Part shown: one piece after another, positions 11,228 to 23,760 of the stretch | How positions within the stretch are numbered: position 1 is the first letter of the stretch | Layout: the number at the start of each line of letters is the position of its first letter | Origin: Prochilodus magdalenae | Lineage: Eukaryota > Chordata > Actinopteri > Characiformes > Prochilodontidae | Length of the DNA: 64,000 bases | Reading direction: 5' to 3' | Assembly: GCA_024036415.1 (NCBI GenBank) | Contig: JAMWET010004102.1 | Coordinates: forward strand, 26,001 to 90,000 | Notes under the pieces: model-generated | Told to the model about the DNA's origin: nothing | Seen by the model: the letters and a program-made list of their open reading frames with translations, nothing else | Databases searched by the model: none | Position numbers and translations under genes: made by a program

Positions 11228-12411
11228 TGTAGCAGGGCGGTTGTGTAATTGCCCTTCCTAAATGGTCCTCACACGGAGAAATTGTACTTTATATTACTGG
11301 GTGGTCCCCCATACTGCTATATCTAGGCAGGGGACGGCCACTTGTAGGTGCACTACCTGTCGTTTCCCCCTCCCCTTCCAGGGCATCAGACCTTTGTGCT
11401 AGCAGCGGCGGCAGCAGCGTTGTTGTTGTGCCTGTGGTGAATCTTCAAGGCTTATAAGCTTGGGTACCTTGCGCTATTGCCGGCCCAGCGTTGCCGTTTC
11501 TCAGCGCAGTTTCACGTTGCGTAAAGCCATCTTGCACCATTGTGTTGAGCCATCACCTGGTTACTCACTGCGGTGGGAAACTGCGGCCTGGATGTGGGTT
11601 TTTTTTAGCCCAGGCGGTGTTGGCTTGTTTCTAGTTCCCTGCAGGGCTGCTGTTTTGTTTTGCTTTGTGGTTTTTTTTGTTTTTGTTTGTTTGTTTTTTT
11701 TTTTGCTTGGTTCTGTTTTGGCTTTTGGTTTTTTTTTGGTTTTGTCTCTGTTTAAGTATTATTATTTTTATATTTTCATTCATTTGGTTATTTTGAGTTT
11801 AGTTTACAAATCAAATAGTTTGATTTGTCATCAAGTCGTAATTAATTAGTTTCATTTGCCCCTAGTAGTGTTGAGGAACCCTGTTATGGGGGGGGGGGGG
11901 GGGGTTTGCCTCTTCAGTGTGTGTGAAGTGTGTTTTAGTAACTATTGGTCTCCCCTCCCACCACCTGCTGTATTGTTAATTCTTTTATCTCTTTTCGGAC
12001 AGGAGCTTTGGGCTACAGCGGAGGTGGATGAAATTGGGTGTGGAACCCCTCTCACCAGCCCTGTAGTTAGAGCACTTTTGGGTGTCATTGAGGTGTGCAG
12101 TGTGGTGTGTAGTGTAAAAGGCTCCCGTATTGCCCTAGTACTCCTCCGTCGTGGTAAGCCCTCAGCTCTGTCCTTTCTCGTGTTGGTTTTTACTCAACTA
12201 TTTCTGAATCCATGGAGTCTTAAAAAGAATTTTAAGTGTTTTGTCTTTTAGTAATTGTTAATAAATTAAGTGTGGGAAGTACGTCTCTGGTCTCACGTGT
12301 GTACGAACCTGTGTTTTGCCCTTTCCGGGTCTGTAGTACCTGTTATGTCCTAGGGATGAAATTCCCCTAGGTGGCGTAGTGTATAAATAACCTTACCCCG
12401 CCCCTGCCACA
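11228..12411. mobile_element. Solo-LTR-like insertion, 1,184 bp, 4-bp target duplication
   Basis: The insertion begins TGTAGCAGGGCGG and ends CCGCCCCTGCCACA, so it has TG...CA ends with a longer imperfect inverted repeat. It is flanked by GAAG at 11,224-11,227 and 12,412-12,415. The empty site is preserved in the paralogous segment at 37,527-37,545 (gtatgaagcattta). It contains a tataag word near 11,450, a run of 18 G near 11,888, and an aataaatt polyadenylation-like word near 12,260. No coding domain is seen. The solo LTR of a Ty3/gypsy-like element is my best reading; a DNA transposon with weak inverted repeats is the alternative. Confidence 0.7.
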
Positions 12412-12458
12412 GAAGCATTTATTTAAACTTCTTCTATTTTGGTTTCTGCCGTTTTCAT

Positions 12459-13559
12459 TTAATGGGAGTCCATGTTACAGCATCTAAACATTTTCTGTAG
12501 AAGTGTCCGCAAATGATTCCTAAACTTCACACCAACAAAAACATAAAGTACCGGATTAACACAGCAGTGAGAATAAGCAAGCATTATGCCTACATAAAAT
12601 GCATAGCCAAGATTAATGGACACATCACACTTGACTGGAAGAACGTTTAAGGTCCTCAGAAATGTCACAATGTTACAAGGAGCCCAGCTTACAAAGAACA
12701 CCAGCACAATACAGAAGATCAGTCTCACGGTCCTGTTTCTGTTATTTGTGCCAGACCTGATGATGCTCTGAAGAATTATCATGTAGCAAAAAGCCATGAC
12801 TGAAAACACAACAACACAAAAAATGCTCTGCCGATACGTAACACCAAAAGCAGCTTTAAAGTCGTTAAACCTACAGAAAGCTTGCACAGGGTCAGATGTG
12901 ACTTCACTAAACAGTAAATCTGGTAATGCTGCTGCAAAGCTAACCACCAATGCAAAGATGGGAACAACTACAAACCTACAAACCCAACAGAGAAGATAAA
13001 GTTCACAGCTTTACACATGAAATCACCAAACGTCCAGCCCCAGATGTAGTAACAGACCAAAAACGGAAGTCCAAGAGTGAAGATCAGGTCAGATACAGCC
13101 AAGTTGAGGAGAAAGATGTTGGTGAGTGATTTGAGGTTTTCATAAAGTCCAAAGATCAGCAGAACCAGTACATTACCAATGAGACTGAGGAGAACCACAA
13201 CGGTGAAGAATATGGTAATTTCAGTAGATTCAAATTTGATCGCAGCGTCATAGCACCATCTTCATCAAACAGTGATGTAAAATTAATAATCTGAACAACA
13301 TAATCTGAATAATCATATTCACCCTCTGTACCTGTTTCTGGAAAACGAAAGGACAGTTAGACCCCTACAGACCCTTCTATTCACCAGTGTGTACTGAATC
13401 AGTGCTCTGGGCTCCTCTCAGTTAGAGTGAGGTGTTTCATTATCAGTGTGAAAGTGGTGAACAGTCTGGATAAAATTTAAAACACACATAGAGACATTTC
13501 TTACCCATCTCTCTCTCCTGAACTGCTGAGTGTGTCACACGAGAGAGAAGACTAGAACA
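12459..13559 (-). pseudogene. XCR1-like pseudogene, copy 3
   Basis: Closest to the intact copy at 37,579-38,699. The start exon (13,559-13,505, ATG-G, GTAAGA) and the acceptor at 13,338 are intact, but the frame is broken twice. A one-base loss near 13,250 shifts the N-terminus. A deletion of about 100 bp near 12,970 removes the end of TM3, the DRY-equivalent segment and the start of TM4, and shifts frame again. The rest (TM4-TM7, SWAPCN, NPVLYVFVGVKF, ending MDSH) is still open. The join shares acaaac with the flank, suggesting a microhomology deletion. The long residual frames imply recent decay. Confidence 0.88.
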
Positions 13560-13560
13560 C

Positions 13561-13870
13561 TACAACACAGAGACAGGAGGAGTAAAGGCAGATATTCACT
13601 GGGAGGTTTAAAAATCCTCCAGTGCACCACACACCCACATAGCACTAACATCATTAGTCTGACTGACCTGCTGTTGAGGGTTTCCAAAAAAAGTCAAACA
13701 AAAAAGTAAAAACAAAAACAGCTTTGCAATCGTCCGGCACACCATGGACTAAAACTACACAAATATATAGATATTCTTAGAATAAAATTTGCATGAACTG
13801 TTTGAGCTGCTTACGGAGTATCAGCTTTTGCAGGCTCCACTAGAAGTCCAGTCTCTTATGCCTGGTGGAT
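13561..13870 (-). promoter_or_regulatory. 5' flank shared by XCR1-like copies 3, 4 and 9
   Basis: The minus strand has a pyrimidine tract (CTCCTCCTGTCTCTGTGTTG) ending TAG at 13,560, the acceptor for the start-codon exon. This block is nearly the same at 19,361-19,640 and 38,750-39,070, including a run reading ctttgcaatcgtcc. The GTACGT donor of copy 1 and copy 5 is not kept here, so the upstream exon of this subgroup is not resolved. Confidence 0.4.
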
Positions 13871-14099
13871 GTGACGAAAAAATATTTAATAAAAGAATAG
13901 ATGGAGCAGTCGTGTAATCTTGCAACGAAAAGCCTCATCCATCATCTGACAAGAGCTTATATAGGCACCTCAGTATAGACTGTATAACGCTTATGATTGG
14001 TTGCAGTAAAAAGTCTTACCAAATATGTTTTTTATAGCATGGTACTTAAAGAAGCAGCGCTAGAACTTGCAACCCTCTGTGGTCAACTTAAACCCGGTT

Positions 14100-14425
14100 T
14101 CTAGGACATGACATCTTTAATTCTATGAGAAATCAGAAACCACAACCACACTTTCTCACTTCCACCAGAAATATCATCAAAATTTAGTTTCACAAATAGA
14201 TCAGCAGTGTGTGTGTTCAGACCTGTAAGAAGCAAAACCACAACAAGAGAGTCTCTGATGCAAAAGTAACAGAAAAGCACTTCACCATACAGAACCCCAT
14301 ACCCATGGTGAAGCATGGCGGTGGCAGCATCATGCTTTGGGTCTGCTTTTCTTGAGGCAGAGCTAGGTATTTTACTGAGGTGGACGGAATCATGAACAGC
14401 TCCAAACACCAAGTTGATTTCTGAG
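14100..14425 (+). pseudogene. Tc1-like transposase relic B, copy 1
   Basis: Contains the plus-strand words aagcatggcggtggcagcat and tttggg..tgcttttcttgaggcagagc, which encode the K-H-G-G-G-S-I-M-x-W-x-C-F-S signature of Tc1-like transposases; a stop (tga) follows directly. Related copies are at 19,690-20,400 and 39,280-39,545. Only a middle fragment survives. Confidence 0.7.
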
Positions 14426-14464
14426 CACAGCTTTTAGACGTCTGCTAGATAGATTTTTCATGTA

Positions 14465-15300
14465 CAGTGGAGGAAATAAATATTTGATCCCTTGCTGATT
14501 TTGTAAGCTTGCCCAATGACAAAGATATGAACAGCATGGGCAAGACCAAAGAGCTTTCTAAGGATGTCAGGGACCAGATCATAGACCTGCACAAGGCTGG
14601 AATGGGCTACAAAACCTTAAGTAAGAAACTTGGTGAGAAGGAGACAACTGTTGGTGCCATTGTAAGAAAACGGAAGAAATACAAAATGACCTCGATCTGG
14701 GGCTCCATGCAAAATCTCACCTGGTGGGGCATCCTTGATCATGAGGAAGCTGAGAGATCAGCCTAAAACTACACGGGGGAAACTTGGTAATGATCTAAAG
14801 GCAGCTGGGACCACAGTCACCAAGAAAACCATTATTAACACATTACGCCGTAATGGATTAAAATCCTGCAGTGCCCGCAAGGTCACCCTGCTCAAGAAGG
14901 CCCATGTGCAGGCCCGTCTGAAGTTTGCTAATGAACACCAGGATGATTCTGAGAGTGACTTGGAGAAGGTGCTGTGGGCAAATTGAGCTCTTGGGCATTA
15001 ACTCAACTCGCCGTGTTTGGAGGAAGAGAAATGCTGACTCTGACCCAAAGAACATAGTCCCCACTGTCAAGCATGGAGGTGGAAACATTATGGTTTGGGG
15101 GTATTTCTCTGCTAAGGGCACAGGACTATTTCACCGCATCAATGGGAGAATGGATGGAGCCATGTACCGTAAAATCCTGAGTGACAACCTCCTTCCCTCC
15201 GCCAGGACATTAAAATGGGTCGTGGCTGGGTCGAAGCACATTAAGGTCATGGAGTGGCCTAGCCTGTCTCCAGACCTTAATAAATCATTATGGTTGTTGT
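14465..15300 (+). pseudogene. Tc1-like transposon, 3'-truncated and frameshifted
   Basis: It starts at a TA (14,463-14,464) with the end cagtggaggaaataaatatt typical of Tc1/mariner inverted repeats. The transposase reads in three consecutive pieces: HTH region ([20 protein letters not shown]) at 14,509-14,766, the second DNA-binding half and start of the DDE core ([16 protein letters not shown]) at 14,735-14,986, and the core ([15 protein letters not shown]) at 14,925-15,317 ending near WPSLSPDLN. At least two frameshifts separate them. The last Asp/Glu region and right inverted repeat are missing, so the element is dead. It is the best preserved transposase in the window. Confidence 0.88.
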
Positions 15301-17180
15301 TGAGTGAATGTTCTTAATATATTCATGTGCTGCATTTACAGTTCTTGTAATATGTGTTCAGTGGTGTTCAGGTGTTTATAGAACTGACAGAGGTTATTAA
15401 GGAAATGAAAAACTACCCTGAAACCGAAAATATTATCATCAGACTTGGAGTCAGTGTCAGAGGGATCTTTAGACAAGCAGTACAGGTAATATAGTAAAGT
15501 ATAGTTTTCTTCACATATTATATTACAGGTGCTAGTTAAAACGATGTCAATAATTAATATTGTTTGGTCTGGAGAAGTGTATCACTAAGTCATGGGTTTA
15601 CTCAATAGGTACAAAAACTATTAGATCACTATACACCTCTAATAAATCACTGTTGTTGCCCACATCTAAAATAGGTGGAAGTTTATTCTGGACCTAATAT
15701 CTTCAATCCCTGGCTTGCCTGGGCTTTGGCCCAGAAGGCAGACTCTTCCTTATTTTTATCTTCCTTTTTTTCGGATGCTACTAACAGCATTATTCCTCAT
15801 GGATGTGCTTCTCATGAGCAACCTTCGTGGCAAGTCGAGGGATTCTGGTGATCAGCGTCAAGCACTGTAGAAGGACAAAGTGGATGCAATCTATAGGTAG
15901 TCTTTTAGCTTCTATGTAATCATTATGCATATGTCTAGATTTCACTTTACAATGCCAGTTTGTTAGGTACACCTATACATACATTTGTTAGGTACACCTA
16001 GAATTAGTTCGCTGATCAATGCCTTAGAGAGTGAAGCGGAGTTAGGTGTAGTTCAGTACAGCTTTATGTGTGGGTTACAATTAGGCACGTTTTTTTTTTT
16101 TTTGCTTATGTTTCTTGGTGAAATTACTGAACAACCTCTAACTCCCTTACAGTATTATTCCAGAATGTAAGATATGTATTTAAATATGTTTTATGGAGCA
16201 TGCAGATTGGTATCTGTAGGATACAGCCTAACTAGCCCAGAGATGTTACTGTGTGTAAATATGGTCATCAAATATGGACATACAACTGCTGCATCTTCAC
16301 TACTATGGCTTTTCCTTTTTTTTTCAGGGGATTCCTTCAACTATTGGCACTACAATTAATGCTCTTTCATCATTTTGTTTACCACTAATCAGCAGCACGT
16401 TATATTGTTTGATTTAATTTTGTGTTATTGTTGATTTGCAATGCACTTTAACATGCATTGGATTAAAGTGCATTGCTTAAAGTCTATATAGTTGGTTTAA
16501 AGTGCATTGGCTGTGGTGAATATGGTGAAAAAGTTGAAGTGAGTATTAAATTATAACTAAAACGTTTTCTGTGTTTATTTTATGTAGCATTTGAGTACAC
16601 ATTAACAATATAATATATACATGTATCATAGGGTAACAGTGCAGTAATCATATATGTTCTAATGTACATTATTACCTAAAACATGCAAGAATTGAATGTC
16701 AGACACTCAATGTTCATGTTTAAAACACATTCACACCATTAAATCCACTGTAAAAAAAACATTAAAAGTATTATATATGAAGATTTTCTAAAGATCATAC
16801 ATGTGTGTTATTAGTATCATCTAAAATGGATATAAAAATGTAATAAAAAACAACAAGAAACAAATCCGTTTTTATCATAGAATTCATATATTATCATATA
16901 CATTTAAAATATAAGGTTTGAACATTTGTTTTATAGTTTACATTTGGGGGCCCCTTACATGTCATGTGTGATTTTTTTTTGTCTGAATATGGCCATAATC
17001 ATACAAGAATGAAACACTGACAAAAACCTTAATGTGGCTTATACAACAAATTATACAACCACAAAATTTATTTTGGATTATGAAATTTTTTTTTCCATAT
17101 GGGAACATTATATTAATGTTCAGAGAATCTTGGGAAGGCCTATGTTTAGATACTGTTCTAACAATATAATCATTCATACC
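15301..17180. other. No gene recognised
   Basis: AT-rich sequence with a duplicated cattgg-type short repeat near 16,440-16,510 (attgcttaaagt / agtgcattgg). Small ORFs have no domain, no splice context and no copy elsewhere in the window. I see no supportable gene or recognisable mobile element. Confidence 0.5.
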
Positions 17181-17189
17181 TCTACACAG

Positions 17190-17960
17190 TCATATCAGAA
17201 TATTATGACCACCTCGGTTTGGTGCCTCCCAACAGCATTACCAGTTTACCTCTATAATGAACACAGGAGCACAGACGAACGTGTCAGGAATCGCGTTTAA
17301 CCAAAGCAGACGCATGGTTAAAGCGGCATTGTTAACCAAGGTTCTTCATCGACATCCCCTCCAGTTTGCACAGGAGGACTGTAATTGGACACTGGAGGAC
17401 AAATGTTGCCTTCCCTGTCAAATCCAGCTTCATGCTGCAAGTGGACAGATAGTGGTGCATACTCCGCCAAACACATGAGAACTGCCTCCAAGAGACAACA
17501 GTGGGTCAAACACGGGTGACTTTGTACATGTCTGGGAAATGTTTTCCTGGCATGATCTTGGAGTAAATTTTTTGAAAGCCAAAAGTTACTTGGCAGGTTT
17601 AGCAGATGTGCCGAAGACGTGTTGATGTTCATACGTAAAAGTCATGGTACCTACAGGATCATGCCCCAACACAGTGCATGGGTGGTGCATGAGTGGTTTC
17701 AAGACCACAACAGTGGCTTTGGTTTTCTATCCTGGCCTGCAAACTAACCTGATCTCAATCCACTGGAGCACATCTGGGAAGTCTTGGATTGGCAGGTACA
17801 CTATGCTAATCCTCAACGTGAGGGACCTCAGTGCTTTGCTTCGGGTTGAATTCGCATGAAGGCTTCTGGATATCTATATATAGTCCATGCTATGATGTTG
17901 CACTAGTGTCATCCAAGCCATAGGTGGTCATTACAATCTTAGGTAGGTGGTCATAATATT
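17190..17960 (+). pseudogene. Tc1-like transposase relic A, copy 2
   Basis: Same element as at 10,560-11,165 and 36,840-37,480, but longer on the left and more diverged. Recognisable pieces are ccaaacac..gagaactg, catgtctgggaaatgtttt and ggagcacatctgggaagtcttgga, the last encoding the family's E-H-x-W-E segment. Multiple stops. It lies about 230 bp beyond the stop codon of the receptor copy at 18,187, as relic copy 3 lies beyond the 37,579 copy, so it was probably carried along in the duplications. Confidence 0.65.
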
Positions 17961-18186
17961 CTGATAAACACAGAAAACAAACTACAGCAAAGCCAAATAT
18001 GCAGGAATAAAACACAGTATGACGCATTTATCTAAACTTCTTCTATTTCAGTTCCCGAGCTCAGTCATCTTCTTATCATTTATTTATTTAGTGAGTTATT
18101 TACTTTACTTTTATTTACTTTGTTAGTGGAATAGGTCAGCATTAGACATACATAAGCCTGACAGAATGAATTTCTGCCATTCTCAT

Positions 18187-19310
18187 TTAATGGGAGTCTA
18201 TGTTAATACGGCATCTAAACATTTTCCGTAGAAGTGTCCTCAAATGAGTCCTAAACTTCACACCAACAAAAACATAAAGCACTGGATTAAGACAGCAGTG
18301 AGAGTAAGCAAGCAATGTGGAGACATACAGCTCATATTTAAGTTTAAAAGACAGATCACAGTCTATAATATCAATGGTTTCATGAAAAGAGAAAGACTGC
18401 AGCAATGTCACAATGTTATAAGGGGCCCAGCTTACAAAGAACACCAGCACAATACAGAAGATCAGTATTATGGTCCAGTTTCTGTTATTCGTTATAGAGC
18501 TCTTGATGGTCTGAAGAATTCTTATATAACAAAAACTCATGACTAAAAACGCAACAACAAACAAAGTGTTCCTTTGATATGTAACAGCAAAAACAGCTTT
18601 AAAGTCGTTAAACCCACAATAAATTTGGTCAAACCTGTGGGAGTATATGACCATACTGAACAGTAGTTCTGGTAATGCTGCTGCAAAGCTAAACACCCAT
18701 GCAAGGATGGGAACAACTACAAACCTTTGCTGTCTGTTCCAGTCAGATTGAGGATGAACCACTGCTACATAGCGCTGAACGGACATCAGCATCAGAAACA
18801 CAACACTACTATTAAACCCAACAGAGAAGACAAAGTTCACAGCTTTACACAGGTAATCACCAAACGTCAAGCTCCAGATGTAGTAACAGGCCCAAAACGG
18901 AAGTCCAAGAGTGAAGATCAGGTCAGACACAGCCAAGTTAAGGAGGCAAAGGTTGCTCAATGATTTGAGGTTTTCATAGAGTCCAAGGATCAGCAGAACC
19001 AGTACATTACCAATGAGACTGAGGAGAACCACAACGGTTAGGAATATGGGAATTACAGTAGATCCAAATTTGGTCATATTCTTGTAGTTACAAAGTTCAT
19101 AAAAATATTCATAATAATATTCCTCTGTACTGTTTTCTGGAAAACAAAGAAAGGACAGTTAGACCCCTACAGACACTGCTACTCACCAGTGTGTACTGAA
19201 TCAGTGCTCTGTGCTCCTCTCAGTCAGAGTGAGGTGTTTCATTATCAGTGTGAAAGTGGTGAACAGTCTGGATGAAATTTAAAACACACATAGAGACATT
19301 TCTTACCCAT
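18187..19310 (-). CDS. xcr1: XCR1-like chemokine receptor, copy 4 (two coding exons)
   Basis: Start exon 19,360-19,307 ends ATG-G before GTAAGA; long exon 19,136-18,187 follows TTTTCCAG; total 317 residues in frame. The N-terminus is strikingly Tyr-rich: MENSTEEYYYEYFYELCNYK, seven Tyr in 20 residues beside acidic residues, a setting suited to tyrosine sulfation (inference). N-glycosylation sites: NST and NMT. Receptor features seen: LAVSD, LPFWACYYIW, ECL1 Cys, ECL2 Cys (YCGFND), QRYVAVVHP in place of DRYLAIV, SWAPYN, NPVLYVFVGVKFR. The tail stops at DSH with TAA where copy 1 has GAA and continues. Probably a functional seven-helix chemokine receptor; human XCR1 also departs from DRY (HRY), which fits the family call. 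Confidence 0.9.
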
Positions 19311-19689
19311 CTCTCTCTCCTGGACTGCTGAGTGTGTCACACGGAGAGAGGACTAGAACACTACAACACAGAGACAGGAGGAGTAAAGGCAGATATTCAC
19401 TGGGAGGTTTAGGAATTCTTACTGTTTCCTGTTAAACTCAATGCATCAATACATCTAAATCCTCCAGTACACCACATACCTGCTGTTGATGATTTCTGAT
19501 GATGCCTAACCAAGAAGTGAAAACAAAAGCAGCTTTGCAATCGTCCTACACACTTTGCACTAAAACAAGGAAAATAAAAATATTCAGAGATTCATAAGAA
19601 AAAAACATCAAAAACTTTTTGAGCTGTTTACGAAGGTCTACTCTAGGAGTCCAGTCCTATTCAGTCAAATAATTAACAGGCAGCCATGC

Positions 19690-20400
19690 AGATGTTAAGG
19701 TTCTGAAGAGCTCTGCCTTGCAATTGGCAGTGTCAAACATTCATCACCTGACAATGGTTTATATGGGCATTTCAGGACATTATGATTGGTTACAGGACAA
19801 CATTTTACCAAATATGGGTTTTCATAGCATGCTACTTAAAAAAAGAAGTTTGGGCACATGCAACCTTCTCTTGTCAACTTCAGGTTACAACAGATCCCTG
19901 TTTCTAGAAGACGACCATAAGAGAAACCATAAACCACAACCACACGTTCTTCCTTCTCACTTCCACCAGAAATATCAACAAGATTTAGTTTCACATAGAT
20001 CAGCAGGGTGTGTTCAGGCCTGTGACAAGCAAAACCACAACAAGAGAGTCTCTGATGCAAAAGTAACAGAAAAGCATATCACCATACCGAACACCGCACC
20101 CAGGGAGAAGCATGGCGGTGGCAGCATCATGCTTTGGGGCTGCTTTTCTTGAGGCAGAGCTAGGTATTTTATTGAGGTGGACGGAATCATGAACGGCTCC
20201 AAACAACAAGATTTCTGAGCACAGCCTTCACACGTCTGCTAGATAGATTTTTCATATATCTCAAAACATACGTCCATATCAGCAAAGGAATGGGCTCAAC
20301 AGAGGAAGATCCATGTCCTGGAATGGCTCAGCCTAAAGCCAGACCTGAATCTAACTGAAAATCTGTGGTTCGACCTAAAGAGGGGGGTGCACTTCTGACA
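19690..20400 (+). pseudogene. Tc1-like transposase relic B, copy 2
   Basis: The plus-strand frame at 19,718-20,152 ends with REKHGGGSIMLWGCFS and a stop, the Tc1-like core signature. Further on, 20,315-20,390 encodes W-L-S-L-K-P-D-L-N-L-T-E-N-L-W, the region around the second catalytic Asp and the following acidic residue. Frames are broken between the two. It is the longest of three copies (see 14,100 and 39,280). Confidence 0.8.
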
Positions 20401-21540
20401 CCCTGGTCTTAATTTAATATGTGCAGACTGTTTCTATTCCCTTTATAGAGGAAGTCAGCAGTCTGCTGCAGGAGCACGAATACTCTCTTACATAATCAGT
20501 GCTATAAACTTCAATAATCAAATTTTATGATGGAATTACCCAAACCTCTAACACTAGAATTTGAGGCATAACATCTTAAATATCTATCAAAAATGCCTTA
20601 TAATATATTTTGGATAAATTGGTTGTGTTAAGGTTCACAGCAAATATTTTTATTCTGAGTATAAGATAAATCAACAAGTCAATATTTTAAGGTAATAATT
20701 TAAAGGTTTGGCAGGCTGCTGCCAAAAACAGAAATAAATTAACAGTAGAATAGAATAGAATATACATTTAAACTTTCATCTAAGGGGATGTTCTGCATAT
20801 AGAAAACAAAGTCAGCCTCAGAACTACAATGGTCCAACATGCACTATTTTGTAAATATCGTCTTAATGTTACAAAGCAAACAAACAAGTATATATGTGCG
20901 AGTTATTGTAGTTGATTCTACAGGACACAATTCAAATTTGTGATATATAACACAATGTGATATCAATGTCTATTACCACATCTACAATTTCACCTAAGAA
21001 AACTCCTTGTAAAAACAGCTATATTTAATATTCACAATTTGAATTAGAAATTACTGAAGCAGACTTTAAACTTAAATATAACTCAATAAATAACTTAACA
21101 AATAACTAACATACATTTGGAATAAGGATTAACCTGTGACTTGAAATCTAGCTTTACTGGCAGATACAGTGAGAGTTTTTTTGATCATCAAACAAACAGC
21201 ACAAAAACAGCTTCAGATTGCCAATCAGCGGAAACCACTCTCTACTGACCGTGATGAGCGCCACCTCATACCTATGTCACTTAACCACCATAAGAGGAAG
21301 TCAAGTGACCTACAGAGAGACTGGCGAGCAGTGGCTGGGGTGAACTGCACAGCGAGCATGGTTCTAAAAACAGGCTTCTGGAGATCATTAGTGATTTTCT
21401 AAATGAAGAGATCTAATGGGAGACATGTTTTCAGTAGTGTAGAGAATCAAACAGAACTGCTCGTTCTGGTCAAACACAAACCCAGAAACTGGACAACTAG
21501 AGAACTGGACAACTGAGGTGGTTTCCTACATTTTTCCAGA
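20401..21540. other. No gene recognised
   Basis: AT-rich sequence without a convincing ORF. A word at 20,695-20,720 (aaggtttggcaggctgctgcc) has no copy elsewhere in the window. The 77-residue frame at 21,169-21,402 has no recognisable domain. Confidence 0.45.
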
Positions 21541-21547
21541 GCTGTAT

Positions 21548-21549
21548 AT

Positions 21550-21628
<79 letters not shown>
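21548..21628. repeat. AT microsatellite with T-run
   Basis: About 60 bp of alternating AT (21,553-21,612) followed by a run of T to about 21,628. Confidence 0.95.
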
Positions 21629-21789
21629 CCAAAACTTCACATTTCACATTTAAAGATTCATTTAAAAATGTATGTTACAAATAAACATCAGTGACCACCT
21701 GGTATCACAGTTGCTTATCTTGCATGTTCCATTCAAATGTCCCAAAAATCTTTCCCCTCCGAATGAAACATCAATTAGTGTGTAAAAGA

Positions 21790-22258
21790 AGTGTGTTCAG
21801 AATGTTCAGACACTGAACGTGTGTTCAGAATGTTCAGACACTGAACGTGTGTTCAGAATGTTCAGACACTGAACGTGTGTTCAAAATGTTCAGACACTGA
21901 ACGTGTGTTCAGAATGTTCAGACACTGAACGTGTGTTCAGAATGTTCAGACACTGATCGTGTGTTCAGAATGTTCAGACACTGAACGTGTGTTCAAAATG
22001 TTCAGACACTGAACATGTGTTCAGAATGTTCAGACACTGAACATGTTCAGACACTGAACGTGTGTTCAGAATGTTCAGACACTGAACGTGTGTTCAGAAT
22101 GTTCAGACACTGAACATGTTCAGACACTGAACGTGTGTTCAGAATGTTCAGACACTGAACGTGTGTTCAGAATGTTCAGACACTGAACATGTTCAGACAC
22201 TGAACGTGTGTTCAGAATGTTCAGACACTGAACGTGTGTTCAGAATGTTCAGACACTC
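21790..22258. repeat. Minisatellite, 28-bp unit
   Basis: About 16 copies of a 28-bp unit reading gtgttcagaatgttcagaca plus ctgaacgt. Three units are shortened to 17 bp (gaacatgttcagacact), losing an internal segment between repeated gttcag words. High identity between units suggests recent expansion. Confidence 0.95.
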
Positions 22259-23669
22259 TTCCATCAAAGTATTGCACAGTGGGGCCAGATTTGGTGGAAT
22301 ACATGATATACATAATCATTTTTTAATAAATGTTTAGCTTTATTTAGACACATGATAGACTTTTAAATTTAACAATTCAAATATTAATCTAGGGAATGTA
22401 AATGAGTTATATGTAAATTAGTTATATGTAAATGTAGTTACTGAGTTTGCAGTTTCCCTATAAGTTAAACTAAACATATCATTTAAACATTATTAAACAT
22501 TGAACTGAATTTTGTTAATGGATGTTATTTTAAGAAGGATATAGAGAGGCCCTGATTTCTGGATGTTTATTGAATATTAATGTCAGACTTTCTGTTAAAA
22601 TTTTGTTTATGTTAACCTTTGGTCATCACTAACAATTCTATATTTTATAGTAATCTATTGTGTTTTGGTTTTGGGAAAATATACTTGGTATCACATGGTA
22701 TTGGACCAAATGTAAAATCAGTGGTATCCCTAGTGTCACATCCTGTCATGGTTTGCCTGGTTTGTCTCTGTTTCTCTTCTGTTACTGTAGGTGCTTTTGG
22801 GAGTCCTGTGTCATGTGCTTCTGTTTGTTTTGGTTTGTAGCCCCTCCTGTCGCCGTCTTCTTGTGATCCTCCTCACCTGTCACTAGTTTCTTAGTCGGAT
22901 TTTCCTGTTACTGTATGTTTTAGGTAATCCTTGTTTTGCACGTTCTTTGTTATTTTGTTACTTGTGTGGATTAAAGAACAGTCAAAATTCAAAAATTAAA
23001 CTTGCCCTTGCATCCTGCCTCCTCGTCTATCTCCACGTCTCACACCTAGTAATAATCATGCTACAAACACAAATTAATATATAAATCCTGATCAGGATTG
23101 TTCTACTGAGTGCAAAGCAGAAAATGGTCAGAAAGTTACAGATATCTGATCAATAACGACATCCTGAAGTGAATTTTTCAGAGAAACAAATCCAAAACAA
23201 ATACTGTAACTGTTGGAGCCCAGCAGCTAACAGGCTTGGCTCTAACCTCAAAGCTGGGCTAACAGGCACATTGGTACTGTATCATATAATCCCATAAGTT
23301 TGTTGCAAGTTGACTTTATGCCATATATTTCCTAGTAATATTGTGATACTTGCTAACCATATGTACTGCAAGGTCTGAGAGCAAGACGTGCAAAGGCTTA
23401 GTTCAGTAATGTGAAGGCTGTAGAAAATAAAATCTTAAAAAATGAATTACATATTTACTTTCTGTGCAAAATCTCAAGTCATGTAAAACCAGGTGGATTT
23501 ATATAGGGCCTGTTACAACAGATGTTGTCACATAGCAGCTTTACAGAGAATACAAGTCCAAGCCCCAGTGAGGGAGTCAAGGATCACAGTGGCAAAGGAA
23601 AAACCTGTTCAGAGTAAGAGGTAGAAACCTTGAGAGGAGACTCAAAAAGGGTCCACACTGAACATAAGC

Positions 23670-23670
23670 C

Positions 23671-23702
<32 letters not shown>

Positions 23703-23760
23703 GGAGAGAGAGAGTAAGAGAGAGAGAGAGAGAGAGGGAGGGAGAGAGAATTATGGAGGG
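23670..23760. repeat. AT then GA microsatellite
   Basis: An alternating AT tract (23,670-23,702) runs directly into a (GA)n-rich tract (23,703-23,750). The long Leu/Ser ORF on the minus strand is a repeat artefact. Confidence 0.95.

Noticed and set aside
21780..22260. Possible CRISPR-like array
   Set aside because: Units are contiguous 28-bp repeats with no unique spacers, in a eukaryotic genome; it is a minisatellite.
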